Program-made: the position numbers and the translations under genes
Part shown: piece after piece, positions 10,996-26,512 of the stretch
How positions within the stretch are numbered: position 1 is the first letter of the stretch
Layout: each line of letters opens with the position of its first letter
NCBI GenBank assembly: GCA_023846275.1
Contig: CM043870.1
Location: 17,096,385 to 17,160,384 of the forward strand
Direction: 5' to 3'
Length of the DNA stretch: 64,000 nucleotides
Source of the DNA: Vanilla planifolia
Lineage: Eukaryota > Streptophyta > Magnoliopsida > Asparagales > Orchidaceae
Notes under the pieces: model-generated
Told to the model about the DNA's origin: nothing
What the model saw: the letters and a program-made list of their open reading frames with translations, nothing else
Database searches by the model: none

Positions 10996-13092
10996 TTTTT
11001 CATAGAATTCTATTTTCTAATGAATGATAATTTATTTTCACATACTAATGTTAAAAAAGGTAAATTCTTATAAATGATATTTTATAATTATCATATTTTT
11101 AATCAAGTTTTAATAATAACTTTACGACATTATTGTTAACTTCATAAAATAAAAAATATGGCACATAATATGATGTAGTAAAATAATAACCTTAATTTAG
11201 TTCAATATTGAGCAAAATGGGTTATATGAATTAAAATAAATTAAGGTTAATTTATGTTTATAATGGTATATATATGATATGCATAGAATTTTCTCAACAT
11301 AAAAATATTATATTATGAAATATCAAAAGTATAAAATTATATTATTAATGTTAAATATTATTTATATTTATATATAACATATATATCACATCACATAAAT
11401 ATAAAATATTATAATAAAATTATATAGATTATTTATTTATTTTTTTAAGTTTAGGCATAAAAAAGATAATATTAAATTAATAGTCATAATATTCTCTAAG
11501 TATTTTTAATATTCTAAAATAATAATAATCCTCAAAAAATTTTTATCTTTTATTATTAAAAAATATTATATTTCATTTACTTTTTATACTTATTAAATTA
11601 TAAGTTTAATTTTGAAAGTGTAATTCTTATTAAATTATTTTTCTATCTTTTTCCTTTTTATCATGATCGCTCACATATTCTCTTTCCTCTCGATCCTATT
11701 ATCATCTTATTCTTTCTTTACTTTTTATCTTATTATATTATACTTGGCCTCTCTCTCTTCTGCCATTCTCTACTCTGTCATCTCTCTCTCTCTCTCTCTC
11801 TCTCTATTTTGTTAATTCTTTCGATCGCTTCTATGTTCTCTCTTTTCATTTTCTTTTCATAATTAGTTTTTAATAATTAGTTTATGATGTTTTTATTAGT
11901 TTGATATAATAATAAACATGGTAAATCATATTGATAAAATAAAAAAATGACATTGTTTTTGTTTAATATTAAGTAAAATAACCTATAATAATCTCTAATT
12001 AATTTATTCTTATAATAATATGTATTTTATATTTATAGAATTTTCTAAATATAAAATGTTATTTTACTAAAAATTACTAATCTAAAATTATATCCTTAAT
12101 ACGAAATATTATTTATATTTATTATCAAAGTTAAATCATACAAAGAAAATATATTAGGATAATCATTAAATTTATTGTTTAAATAACTTTTTTAATTTTA
12201 AGTATGAATAAAATGATATTAAATTTATATTTAAAATATTCTCTATCTATTTTTAATATTCTAAAATAATAATGAATCTCGAATATTTTTTATGTCTTAT
12301 TATTATTAAAAATTATACATTTTTTATTTTTATATTTAATAAATATTATAAGGTTAAATAATAAGAATTTAATTTTTATTAAATAAATTTTCTTATTTTT
12401 TCCTCTTTATCATAATGTCTCAGATATTGTCTCTTTTCTCTCTCTCCTATTGTCATTCTTTTATCTCTCTCTTCATTCTTTATCACATTATATTCTTTTT
12501 GGCTTCTCTCTCTCCTTTATTCTTCACTATTTTCTCATTTTCTTTCTCTCTCTCTCTCTCTCTGTTTACTTATTTATTTATTCGCTGTATCTCATCTATG
12601 TTCTCTCTTTTCTTTTTCTTTTTGTTAAATCCTCTCTCATCTCTCTCTATTATTATTTTTCTCTTTATTTTGCTATTATTAATTTGTGAATTTCTCCCTC
12701 TCAGAGAAAAGTTACCTACATCTCCATCATCTCTTTTTCAACACAAGAACTAACAAATCTCTCATATTACATAGCTTAATATATAATATGTTTTATAAAT
12801 ATATATCTTTAGTAATATTGATTGAGTAATTAAATTTTATATTTATAAGAAAATTAATATAATGAAATAAAGTCTTATATGTTAATATCTAGAATATGAA
12901 CAGTAGCATTATGTATAGTTTTTTTTATTAATTATATATAAAAAATATTAATACTATAAACTATTATGACGCATAAAATAATCATAAATATTTTTTTCAA
13001 AGTGCATATATTAGATAATTTAGAAAAGTTTAGATGTTGTTCGTAATCTTAACGGGTAACAACACAAATATGTTTTTTTGTCTTATGCATGC

Positions 13093-13212
13093 ATGTGCGA
13101 CCATACCAGCATTATGGCACTGGATCTCATTAGAACTCCAAAGTTAAGCATGCTTGGGCGAGAGTAGTATTGGGATGGGTGACCTCTTGAGAAGTCCTCG
13201 TGTTGCACATGT
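13093..13212 (+). rRNA. 5S rRNA: 5S ribosomal RNA, copy 6
   Basis: The gene is identical to copy 1. Its unit is 11084-13300 (CT12), with T to A at 11945 as in unit 4 and the ancestral bases at -230 and -220, although both neighbours carry the variant pair. Confidence 0.95.
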
Positions 13213-15309
13213 TTTTTCATAGAATTCTATTTTCTAATGAATGATAATTTATTTTCACATACTAATGTTAAAAAAGGTAAATTCTTATAAATGATATTTT
13301 ATAATTATCATATTTTTAATCAAGTTTTAATAATAACTTTACGACATTATTGTTAACTTCATAAAATAAAAAATATGGCACATAATATGATGTAGTAAAA
13401 TAATAACCTTAATTTAGTTCAATATTGAGCAAAATGGGTTATATGAATTAAAATAAATTAAGGTTAATTTATGTTTATAATGGTATATATATGATATGCA
13501 TAGAATTTTCTCAACATAAAAATATTATATTATGAAATATCAAAAGTATAAAATTATATTATTAATGTTAAATATTATTTATATTTATATATAACATATA
13601 TATCACATCACATAAATATAAAATATTATAATAAAATTATATAGATTATTTATTTATTTTTTTAAGTTTAGGCATAAAAAAGATAATATTAAATTAATAG
13701 TCATAATATTCTCTAAGTATTTTTAATATTCTAAAATAATAATAATCCTCAAAAAATTTTTATCTTTTATTATTAAAAAATATTATATTTCATTTACTTT
13801 TTATACTTATTAAATTATAAGTTTAATTTTGAAAGTGTAATTCTTATTAAATTATTTTTCTATCTTTTTCCTTTTTATCATGATCGCTCACATATTCTCT
13901 TTCCTCTCGATCCTATTATCATCTTATTCTTTCTTTACTTTTTATCTTATTATATTATACTTGGCCTCTCTCTCTTCTGCCATTCTCTACTCTGTCATCT
14001 CTCTCTCTCTCTCTCTCTCTCTATTTTGTTAATTCTTTCGATCGCTTCTATGTTCTCTCTTTTCATTTTCTTTTCATAATTAGTTTTTAATAATTAGTTT
14101 ATGATGTTTTTATTAGTTTGATATAATAATAAACATGGTAAATCATATTGATAAAATAAAATAATGACATTGTTTTTGTTTAATATTAAGTAAAATAACC
14201 TATAATAATCTCTAATTAATTTATTCTTATAATAATATGTATTTTATATTTATAGAATTTTCTAAATATAAAATGTTATTTTACTAAAAATTACTAATCT
14301 AAAATTATATCCTTAATACGAAATATTATTTATATTTATTATCAAAGTTAAATCATACAAAGAAAATATATTAGGATAATCATTAAATTTATTGTTTAAA
14401 TAACTTTTTTAATTTTAAGTATGAATAAAATGATATTAAATTTATATTTAAAATATTCTCTATCTATTTTTAATATTCTAAAATAATAATGAATCTCGAA
14501 TATTTTTTATGTCTTATTATTATTAAAAATTATACATTTTTTATTTTTATATTTAATAAATATTATAAGGTTAAATAATAAGAATTTAATTTTTATTAAA
14601 TAAATTTTCTTATTTTTTCCTCTTTATCATAATGTCTCAGATATTGTCTCTTTTCTCTCTCTCCTATTGTCATTCTTTTATCTCTCTCTTCATTCTTTAT
14701 CACATTATATTCTTTTTGGCTTCTCTCTCTCCTTTATTCTTCACTATTTTCTCATTTTCTTTCTCTCTCTCTCTCTCTCTGTTTACTTATTTATTTATTC
14801 GCTGTATCTCATCTATGTTCTCTCTTTTCTTTTTCTTTTTGTTAAATCCTCTCTCATCTCTCTCTATTATTATTTTTCTCTTTATTTTGCTATTATTAAT
14901 TTGTGAATTTCTCCCTCTCAGAGAAAAGTTACCTACATCTCCATCATCTCTTTTTCAACACAAGAACTAACAAATCTCTCATATTACATAGCTTAATATA
15001 TAATATGTTTTATAAATATATATCTTTAGTAATATTGATTGAGTAATTAAATTTTATATTTATAAGAAAATTAATATAAGGAAATAAAGACTTATATGTT
15101 AATATCTAGAATATGAACAGTAGCATTATGTATAGTTTTTTTTATTAATTATATATAAAAAATATTAATACTATAAACTATTATGACGCATAAAATAATC
15201 ATAAATATTTTTTTCAAAGTGCATATATTAGATAATTTAGAAAAGTTTAGATGTTGTTCGTAATCTTAACGGGTAACAACACAAATATGTTTTTTTGTCT
15301 TATGCATGC

Positions 15310-15429
15310 ATGTGCGACCATACCAGCATTATGGCACTGGATCTCATTAGAACTCCAAAGTTAAGCATGCTTGGGCGAGAGTAGTATTGGGATGGGTGAC
15401 CTCTTGAGAAGTCCTCGTGTTGCACATGT
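15310..15429 (+). rRNA. 5S rRNA: 5S ribosomal RNA, copy 7
   Basis: The gene is identical to copy 1. Its unit is 13301-15517 (CT12), with the variant pair at 15080 (G) and 15090 (A). Confidence 0.95.
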
Positions 15430-17526
15430 TTTTTCATAGAATTCTATTTTCTAATGAATGATAATTTATTTTCACATACTAATGTTAAAAAAGGTAAATT
15501 CTTATAAATGATATTTTATAATTATCATATTTTTAATCAAGTTTTAATAATAACTTTACGACATTATTGTTAACTTCATAAAATAAAAAATATGGCACAT
15601 AATATGATGTAGTAAAATAATAACCTTAATTTAGTTCAATATTGAGCAAAATGGGTTATATGAATTAAAATAAATTAAGGTTAATTTATGTTTATAATGG
15701 TATATATATGATATGCATAGAATTTTCTCAACATAAAAATATTATATTATGAAATATCAAAAGTATAAAATTATATTATTAATGTTAAATATTATTTATA
15801 TTTATATATAACATATATATCACATCACATAAATATAAAATATTATAATAAAATTATATAGATTATTTATTTATTTTTTTAAGTTTAGGCATAAAAAAGA
15901 TAATATTAAATTAATAGTCATAATATTCTCTAAGTATTTTTAATATTCTAAAATAATAATAATCCTCAAAAAATTTTTATCTTTTATTATTAAAAAATAT
16001 TATATTTCATTTACTTTTTATACTTATTAAATTATAAGTTTAATTTTGAAAGTGTAATTCTTATTAAATTATTTTTCTATCTTTTTCCTTTTTATCATGA
16101 TCGCTCACATATTCTCTTTCCTCTCGATCCTATTATCATCTTATTCTTTCTTTACTTTTTATCTTATTATATTATACTTGGCCTCTCTCTCTTCTGCCAT
16201 TCTCTACTCTGTCATCTCTCTCTCTCTCTCTCTCTCTCTATTTTGTTAATTCTTTCGATCGCTTCTATGTTCTCTCTTTTCATTTTCTTTTCATAATTAG
16301 TTTTTAATAATTAGTTTATGATGTTTTTATTAGTTTGATATAATAATAAACATGGTAAATCATATTGATAAAATAAAATAATGACATTGTTTTTGTTTAA
16401 TATTAAGTAAAATAACCTATAATAATCTCTAATTAATTTATTCTTATAATAATATGTATTTTATATTTATAGAATTTTCTAAATATAAAATGTTATTTTA
16501 CTAAAAATTACTAATCTAAAATTATATCCTTAATACGAAATATTATTTATATTTATTATCAAAGTTAAATCATACAAAGAAAATATATTAGGATAATCAT
16601 TAAATTTATTGTTTAAATAACTTTTTTAATTTTAAGTATGAATAAAATGATATTAAATTTATATTTAAAATATTCTCTATCTATTTTTAATATTCTAAAA
16701 TAATAATGAATCTCGAATATTTTTTATGTCTTATTATTATTAAAAATTATACATTTTTTATTTTTATATTTAATAAATATTATAAGGTTAAATAATAAGA
16801 ATTTAATTTTTATTAAATAAATTTTCTTATTTTTTCCTCTTTATCATAATGTCTCAGATATTGTCTCTTTTCTCTCTCTCCTATTGTCATTCTTTTATCT
16901 CTCTCTTCATTCTTTATCACATTATATTCTTTTTGGCTTCTCTCTCTCCTTTATTCTTCACTATTTTCTCATTTTCTTTCTCTCTCTCTCTCTCTCTGTT
17001 TACTTATTTATTTATTCGCTGTATCTCATCTATGTTCTCTCTTTTCTTTTTCTTTTTGTTAAATCCTCTCTCATCTCTCTCTATTATTATTTTTCTCTTT
17101 ATTTTGCTATTATTAATTTGTGAATTTCTCCCTCTCAGAGAAAAGTTACCTACATCTCCATCATCTCTTTTTCAACACAAGAACTAACAAATCTCTCATA
17201 TTACATAGCTTAATATATAATATGTTTTATAAATATATATCTTTAGTAATATTGATTGAGTAATTAAATTTTATATTTATAAGAAAATTAATATAAGGAA
17301 ATAAAGACTTATATGTTAATATCTAGAATATGAACAGTAGCATTATGTATAGTTTTTTTTATTAATTATATATAAAAAATATTAATACTATAAACTATTA
17401 TGACGCATAAAATAATCATAAATATTTTTTTCAAAGTGCATATATTAGATAATTTAGAAAAGTTTAGATGTTGTTCGTAATCTTAACGGGTAACAACACA
17501 AATATGTTTTTTTGTCTTATGCATGC

Positions 17527-17646
17527 ATGTGCGACCATACCAGCATTATGGCACTGGATCTCATTAGAACTCCAAAGTTAAGCATGCTTGGGCGAGAGTA
17601 GTATTGGGATGGGTGACCTCTTGAGAAGTCCTCGTGTTGCACATGT
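17527..17646 (+). rRNA. 5S rRNA: 5S ribosomal RNA, copy 8
   Basis: The gene is identical to copy 1. Its unit is 15518-17734 (CT12), with the variant pair at 17297 (G) and 17307 (A). Confidence 0.95.
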
Positions 17647-19741
17647 TTTTTCATAGAATTCTATTTTCTAATGAATGATAATTTATTTTCACATACTAAT
17701 GTTAAAAAAGGTAAATTCTTATAAATGATATTTTATAATTATCATATTTTTAATCAAGTTTTAATAATAACTTTACGACATTATTGTTAACTTCATAAAA
17801 TAAAAAATATGGCACATAATATGATGTAGTAAAATAATAACCTTAATTTAGTTCAATATTGAGCAAAATGGGTTATATGAATTAAAATAAATTAAGGTTA
17901 ATTTATGTTTATAATGGTATATATATGATATGCATAGAATTTTCTCAACATAAAAATATTATATTATGAAATATCAAAAGTATAAAATTATATTATTAAT
18001 GTTAAATATTATTTATATTTATATATAACATATATATCACATCACATAAATATAAAATATTATAATAAAATTATATAGATTATTTATTTATTTTTTTAAG
18101 TTTAGGCATAAAAAAGATAATATTAAATTAATAGTCATAATATTCTCTAAGTATTTTTAATATTCTAAAATAATAATAATCCTCAAAAAATTTTTATCTT
18201 TTATTATTAAAAAATATTATATTTCATTTACTTTTTATACTTATTAAATTATAAGTTTAATTTTGAAAGTGTAATTCTTATTAAATTATTTTTCTATCTT
18301 TTTCCTTTTTATCATGATCGCTCACATATTCTCTTTCCTCTCGATCCTATTATCATCTTATTCTTTCTTTACTTTTTATCTTATTATATTATACTTGGCC
18401 TCTCTCTCTTCTGCCATTCTCTACTCTGTCATCTCTCTCTCTCTCTCTCTCTCTATTTTGTTAATTCTTTCGATCGCTTCTATGTTCTCTCTTTTCATTT
18501 TCTTTTCATAATTAGTTTTTAATAATTAGTTTATGATGTTTTTATTAGTTTGATATAATAATAAACATGGTAAATCATATTGATAAAATAAAATAATGAC
18601 ATTGTTTTTGTTTAATATTAAGTAAAATAACCTATAATAATCTCTAATTAATTTATTCTTATAATAATATGTATTTTATATTTATAGAATTTTCTAAATA
18701 TAAAATGTTATTTTACTAAAAATTACTAATCTAAAATTATATCCTTAATACGAAATATTATTTATATTTATTATCAAAGTTAAATCATACAAAGAAAATA
18801 TATTAGGATAATCATTAAATTTATTGTTTAAATAACTTTTTTAATTTTAAGTATGAATAAAATGATATTAAATTTATATTTAAAATATTCTCTATCTATT
18901 TTTAATATTCTAAAATAATAATGAATCTCGAATATTTTTTATGTCTTATTATTATTAAAAATTATACATTTTTTATTTTTATATTTAATAAATATTATAA
19001 GGTTAAATAATAAGAATTTAATTTTTATTAAATAAATTTTCTTATTTTTTCCTCTTTATCATAATGTCTCAGATATTGTCTCTTTTCTCTCTCTCCTATT
19101 GTCATTCTTTTATCTCTCTCTTCATTCTTTATCACATTATATTCTTTTTGGCTTCTCTCTCTCCTTTATTCTTCACTATTTTCTCATTTTCTTTCTCTCT
19201 CTCTCTCTCTCTGTTTACTTATTTATTTATTCGCTGTATCTCATCTATGTTCTCTCTTTTCTTTTTCTTTTTGTTAAATCCTCTCTCATCTCTCTCTATT
19301 ATTATTTTTCTCTTTATTTTGCTATTATTAATTTGTGAATTTCTCCCTCTCAGAGAAAAGTTACCTACATCTCCATCATCTCTTTTTCAACACAAGAACT
19401 AACAAATCTCTCATATTACATAGCTTAATATATAATATGTTTTATAAATATATATCTTTAGTAATATTGATTGAGTAATTAAATTTTATATTTATAAGAA
19501 AATTAATATAAGGAAATAAAGACTTATATGTTAATATCTAGAATATGAACAGTAGCATTATGTATAGTTTTTTTTATTAATTATATATAAAAAATATTAA
19601 TACTATAAACTATTATGACGCATAAAATAATCATAAATATTTTTTTCAAAGTGCATATATTAGATAATTTAGAAAAGTTTAGATGTTGTTCGTAATCTTA
19701 ACGGGTAACAACACAAATATGTTTTTTTGTCTTATGCATGC

Positions 19742-19861
19742 ATGTGCGACCATACCAGCATTATGGCACTGGATCTCATTAGAACTCCAAAGTTAAGCAT
19801 GCTTGGGCGAGAGTAGTATTGGGATGGGTGACCTCTTGAGAAGTCCTCGTGTTGCACATGT
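19742..19861 (+). rRNA. 5S rRNA: 5S ribosomal RNA, copy 9
   Basis: The gene is identical to copy 1. Its unit is 17735-19949 (2215 bp, CT11), with the variant pair at 19512 and 19522. It shares the same marker state as unit 5, four units earlier. Confidence 0.95.
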
Positions 19862-21958
19862 TTTTTCATAGAATTCTATTTTCTAATGAATGATAATTTA
19901 TTTTCACATACTAATGTTAAAAAAGGTAAATTCTTATAAATGATATTTTATAATTATCATATTTTTAATCAAGTTTTAATAATAACTTTACGACATTATT
20001 GTTAACTTCATAAAATAAAAAATATGGCACATAATATGATGTAGTAAAATAATAACCTTAATTTAGTTCAATATTGAGCAAAATGGGTTATATGAATTAA
20101 AATAAATTAAGGTTAATTTATGTTTATAATGGTATATATATGATATGCATAGAATTTTCTCAACATAAAAATATTATATTATGAAATATCAAAAGTATAA
20201 AATTATATTATTAATGTTAAATATTATTTATATTTATATATAACATATATATCACATCACATAAATATAAAATATTATAATAAAATTATATAGATTATTT
20301 ATTTATTTTTTTAAGTTTAGGCATAAAAAAGATAATATTAAATTAATAGTCATAATATTCTCTAAGTATTTTTAATATTCTAAAATAATAATAATCCTCA
20401 AAAAATTTTTATCTTTTATTATTAAAAAATATTATATTTCATTTACTTTTTATACTTATTAAATTATAAGTTTAATTTTGAAAGTGTAATTCTTATTAAA
20501 TTATTTTTCTATCTTTTTCCTTTTTATCATGATCGCTCACATATTCTCTTTCCTCTCGATCCTATTATCATCTTATTCTTTCTTTACTTTTTATCTTATT
20601 ATATTATACTTGGCCTCTCTCTCTTCTGCCATTCTCTACTCTGTCATCTCTCTCTCTCTCTCTCTCTCTCTATTTTGTTAATTCTTTCGATCGCTTCTAT
20701 GTTCTCTCTTTTCATTTTCTTTTCATAATTAGTTTTTAATAATTAGTTTATGATGTTTTTATTAGTTTGATATAATAATAAACATGGTAAATCATATTGA
20801 TAAAATAAAATAATGACATTGTTTTTGTTTAATATTAAGTAAAATAACCTATAATAATCTCTAATTAATTTATTCTTATAATAATATGTATTTTATATTT
20901 ATAGAATTTTCTAAATATAAAATGTTATTTTACTAAAAATTACTAATCTAAAATTATATCCTTAATACGAAATATTATTTATATTTATTATCAAAGTTAA
21001 ATCATACAAAGAAAATATATTAGGATAATCATTAAATTTATTGTTTAAATAACTTTTTTAATTTTAAGTATGAATAAAATGATATTAAATTTATATTTAA
21101 AATATTCTCTATCTATTTTTAATATTCTAAAATAATAATGAATCTCGAATATTTTTTATGTCTTATTATTATTAAAAATTATACATTTTTTATTTTTATA
21201 TTTAATAAATATTATAAGGTTAAATAATAAGAATTTAATTTTTATTAAATAAATTTTCTTATTTTTTCCTCTTTATCATAATGTCTCAGATATTGTCTCT
21301 TTTCTCTCTCTCCTATTGTCATTCTTTTATCTCTCTCTTCATTCTTTATCACATTATATTCTTTTTGGCTTCTCTCTCTCCTTTATTCTTCACTATTTTC
21401 TCATTTTCTTTCTCTCTCTCTCTCTCTCTGTTTACTTATTTATTTATTCGCTGTATCTCATCTATGTTCTCTCTTTTCTTTTTCTTTTTGTTAAATCCTC
21501 TCTCATCTCTCTCTATTATTATTTTTCTCTTTATTTTGCTATTATTAATTTGTGAATTTCTCCCTCTCAGAGAAAAGTTACCTACATCTCCATCATCTCT
21601 TTTTCAACACAAGAACTAACAAATCTCTCATATTACATAGCTTAATATATAATATGTTTTATAAATATATATCTTTAGTAATATTGATTGAGTAATTAAA
21701 TTTTATATTTATAAGAAAATTAATATAATGAAATAAAGTCTTATATGTTAATATCTAGAATATGAACAGTAGCATTATGTATAGTTTTTTTTATTAATTA
21801 TATATAAAAAATATTAATACTATAAACTATTATGACGCATAAAATAATCATAAATATTTTTTTCAAAGTGCATATATTAGATAATTTAGAAAAGTTTAGA
21901 TGTTGTTCGTAATCTTAACGGGTAACAACACAAATATGTTTTTTTGTCTTATGCATGC

Positions 21959-22078
21959 ATGTGCGACCATACCAGCATTATGGCACTGGATCTCATTAGA
22001 ACTCCAAAGTTAAGCATGCTTGGGCGAGAGTAGTATTGGGATGGGTGACCTCTTGAGAAGTCCTCGTGTTGCACATGT
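21959..22078 (+). rRNA. 5S rRNA: 5S ribosomal RNA, copy 10
   Basis: The gene is identical to copy 1. Its unit is 19950-22166 (CT12), with ancestral bases at all markers that I tracked, like units 1-3. Confidence 0.95.
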
Positions 22079-24175
22079 TTTTTCATAGAATTCTATTTTC
22101 TAATGAATGATAATTTATTTTCACATACTAATGTTAAAAAAGGTAAATTCTTATAAATGATATTTTATAATTATCATATTTTTAATCAAGTTTTAATAAT
22201 AACTTTACGACATTATTGTTAACTTCATAAAATAAAAAATATGGCACATAATATGATGTAGTAAAATAATAACCTTAATTTAGTTCAATATTGAGCAAAA
22301 TGGGTTATATGAATTAAAATAAATTAAGGTTAATTTATGTTTATAATGGTATATATATGATATGCATAGAATTTTCTCAACATAAAAATATTATATTATG
22401 AAATATCAAAAGTATAAAATTATATTATTAATGTTAAATATTATTTATATTTATATATAACATATATATCACATCACATAAATATAAAATATTATAATAA
22501 AATTATATAGATTATTTATTTATTTTTTTAAGTTTAGGCATAAAAAAGATAATATTAAATTAATAGTCATAATATTCTCTAAGTATTTTTAATATTCTAA
22601 AATAATAATAATCCTCAAAAAATTTTTATCTTTTATTATTAAAAAATATTATATTTCATTTACTTTTTATACTTATTAAATTATAAGTTTAATTTTGAAA
22701 GTGTAATTCTTATTAAATTATTTTTCTATCTTTTTCCTTTTTATCATGATCGCTCACATATTCTCTTTCCTCTCGATCCTATTATCATCTTATTCTTTCT
22801 TTACTTTTTATCTTATTATATTATACTTGGCCTCTCTCTCTTCTGCCATTCTCTACTCTGTCATCTCTCTCTCTCTCTCTCTCTCTCTATTTTGTTAATT
22901 CTTTCGATCGCTTCTATGTTCTCTCTTTTCATTTTCTTTTCATAATTAGTTTTTAATAATTAGTTTATGATGTTTTTATTAGTTTGATATAATAATAAAC
23001 ATGGTAAATCATATTGATAAAATAAAATAATGACATTGTTTTTGTTTAATATTAAGTAAAATAACCTATAATAATCTCTAATTAATTTATTCTTATAATA
23101 ATATGTATTTTATATTTATAGAATTTTCTAAATATAGAATGTTATTTTACTAAAAATTACTAATCTAAAATTATATCCTTAATACGAAATATTATTTATA
23201 TTTATTATCAAAGTTAAATCATACAAAGAAAATATATTAGGATAATCATTAAATTTATTGTTTAAATAACTTTTTTAATTTTAAGTATGAATAAAATGAT
23301 ATTAAATTTATATTTAAAATATTCTCTATCTATTTTTAATATTCTAAAATAATAATGAATCTCGAATATTTTTTATGTCTTATTATTATTAAAAATTATA
23401 CATTTTTTATTTTTATATTTAATAAATATTATAAGGTTAAATAATAAGAATTTAATTTTTATTAAATAAATTTTCTTATTTTTTCCTCTTTATCATAATG
23501 TCTCAGATATTGTCTCTTTTCTCTCTCTCCTATTGTCATTCTTTTATCTCTCTCTTCATTCTTTATCACATTATATTCTTTTTGGCTTCTCTCTCTCCTT
23601 TATTCTTCACTATTTTCTCATTTTCTTTCTCTCTCTCTCTCTCTCTGTTTACTTATTTATTTATTCGCTGTATCTCATCTATGTTCTCTCTTTTCTTTTT
23701 CTTTTTGTTAAATCCTCTCTCATCTCTCTCTATTATTATTTTTCTCTTTATTTTGCTATTATTAATTTGTGAATTTCTCCCTCTCAGAGAAAAGTTACCT
23801 ACATCTCCATCATCTCTTTTTCAACACAAGAACTAACAAATCTCTCATATTACATAGCTTAATATATAATATGTTTTATAAATATATATCTTTAGTAATA
23901 TTGATTGAGTAATTAAATTTTATATTTATAAGAAAATTAATATAAGGAAATAAAGACTTATATGTTAATATCTAGAATATGAACAGTAGCATTATGTATA
24001 GTTTTTTTTATTAATTATATATAAAAAATATTAATACTATAAACTATTATGACGCATAAAATAATCATAAATATTTTTTTCAAAGTGCATATATTAGATA
24101 ATTTAGAAAAGTTTAGATGTTGTTCGTAATCTTAACGGGTAACAACACAAATATGTTTTTTTGTCTTATGCATGC

Positions 24176-24295
24176 ATGTGCGACCATACCAGCATTATGG
24201 CACTGGATCTCATTAGAACTCCAAAGTTAAGCATGCTTGGGCGAGAGTAGTATTGGGATGGGTGACCTCTTGAGAAGTCCTCGTGTTGCACATGT
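24176..24295 (+). rRNA. 5S rRNA: 5S ribosomal RNA, copy 11
   Basis: The gene is identical to copy 1. Its unit is 22167-24383 (CT12). It has A to G at 23137 (shared only with unit 12) together with the variant pair at 23946 and 23956. Confidence 0.95.
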
Positions 24296-26392
24296 TTTTT
24301 CATAGAATTCTATTTTCTAATGAATGATAATTTATTTTCACATACTAATGTTAAAAAAGGTAAATTCTTATAAATGATATTTTATAATTATCATATTTTT
24401 AATCAAGTTTTAATAATAACTTTACGACATTATTGTTAACTTCATAAAATAAAAAATATGGCACATAATATGATGTAGTAAAATAATAACCTTAATTTAG
24501 TTCAATATTGAGCAAAATGGGTTATATGAATTAAAATAAATTAAGGTTAATTTATGTTTATAATGGTATATATATGATATGCATAGAATTTTCTCAACAT
24601 AAAAATATTATATTATGAAATATCAAAAGTATAAAATTATATTATTAATGTTAAATATTATTTATATTTATATATAACATATATATCACATCACATAAAT
24701 ATAAAATATTATAATAAAATTATATAGATTATTTATTTATTTTTTTAAGTTTAGGCATAAAAAAGATAATATTAAATTAATAGTCATAATATTCTCTAAG
24801 TATTTTTAATATTCTAAAATAATAATAATCCTCAAAAAATTTTTATCTTTTATTATTAAAAAATATTATATTTCATTTACTTTTTATACTTATTAAATTA
24901 TAAGTTTAATTTTGAAAGTGTAATTCTTATTAAATTATTTTTCTATCTTTTTCCTTTTTATCATGATCGCTCACATATTCTCTTTCCTCTCGATCCTATT
25001 ATCATCTTATTCTTTCTTTACTTTTTATCTTATTATATTATACTTGGCCTCTCTCTCTTCTGCCATTCTCTACTCTGTCATCTCTCTCTCTCTCTCTCTC
25101 TCTCTATTTTGTTAATTCTTTCGATCGCTTCTATGTTCTCTCTTTTCATTTTCTTTTCATAATTAGTTTTTAATAATTAGTTTATGATGTTTTTATTAGT
25201 TTGATATAATAATAAACATGGTAAATCATATTGATAAAATAAAATAATGACATTGTTTTTGTTTAATATTAAGTAAAATAACCTATAATAATCTCTAATT
25301 AATTTATTCTTATAATAATATGTATTTTATATTTATAGAATTTTCTAAATATAGAATGTTATTTTACTAAAAATTACTAATCTAAAATTATATCCTTAAT
25401 ACGAAATATTATTTATATTTATTATCAAAGTTAAATCATACAAAGAAAATATATTAGGATAATCATTAAATTTATTGTTTAAATAACTTTTTTAATTTTA
25501 AGTATGAATAAAATGATATTAAATTTATATTTAAAATATTCTCTATCTATTTTTAATATTCTAAAATAATAATGAATCTCGAATATTTTTTATGTCTTAT
25601 TATTATTAAAAATTATACATTTTTTATTTTTATATTTAATAAATATTATAAGGTTAAATAATAAGAATTTAATTTTTATTAAATAAATTTTCTTATTTTT
25701 TCCTCTTTATCATAATGTCTCAGATATTGTCTCTTTTCTCTCTCTCCTATTGTCATTCTTTTATCTCTCTCTTCATTCTTTATCACATTATATTCTTTTT
25801 GGCTTCTCTCTCTCCTTTATTCTTCACTATTTTCTCATTTTCTTTCTCTCTCTCTCTCTCTCTGTTTACTTATTTATTTATTCGCTGTATCTCATCTATG
25901 TTCTCTCTTTTCTTTTTCTTTTTGTTAAATCCTCTCTCATCTCTCTCTATTATTATTTTTCTCTTTATTTTGCTATTATTAATTTGTGAATTTCTCCCTC
26001 TCAGAGAAAAGTTACCTACATCTCCATCATCTCTTTTTCAACACAAGAACTAACAAATCTCTCATATTACATAGCTTAATATATAATATGTTTTATAAAT
26101 ATATATCTTTAGTAATATTGATTGAGTAATTAAATTTTATATTTATAAGAAAATTAATATAATGAAATAAAGTCTTATATGTTAATATCTAGAATATGAA
26201 CAGTAGCATTATGTATAGTTTTTTTTATTAATTATATATAAAAAATATTAATACTATAAACTATTATGACGCATAAAATAATCATAAATATTTTTTTCAA
26301 AGTGCATATATTAGATAATTTAGAAAAGTTTAGATGTTGTTCGTAATCTTAACGGGTAACAACACAAATATGTTTTTTTGTCTTATGCATGC

Positions 26393-26512
26393 ATGTGCGA
26401 CCATACCAGCATTATGGCACTGGATCTCATTAGAACTCCAAAGTTAAGCATGCTTGGGCGAGAGTAGTATTGGGATGGGTGACCTCTTGAGAAGTCCTCG
26501 TGTTGCACATGT
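26393..26512 (+). rRNA. 5S rRNA: 5S ribosomal RNA, copy 12
   Basis: The gene is identical to copy 1. Its unit is 24384-26600 (CT12). It has A to G at 25354 but ancestral bases at -230 and -220, so it is recombinant relative to unit 11. Confidence 0.95.
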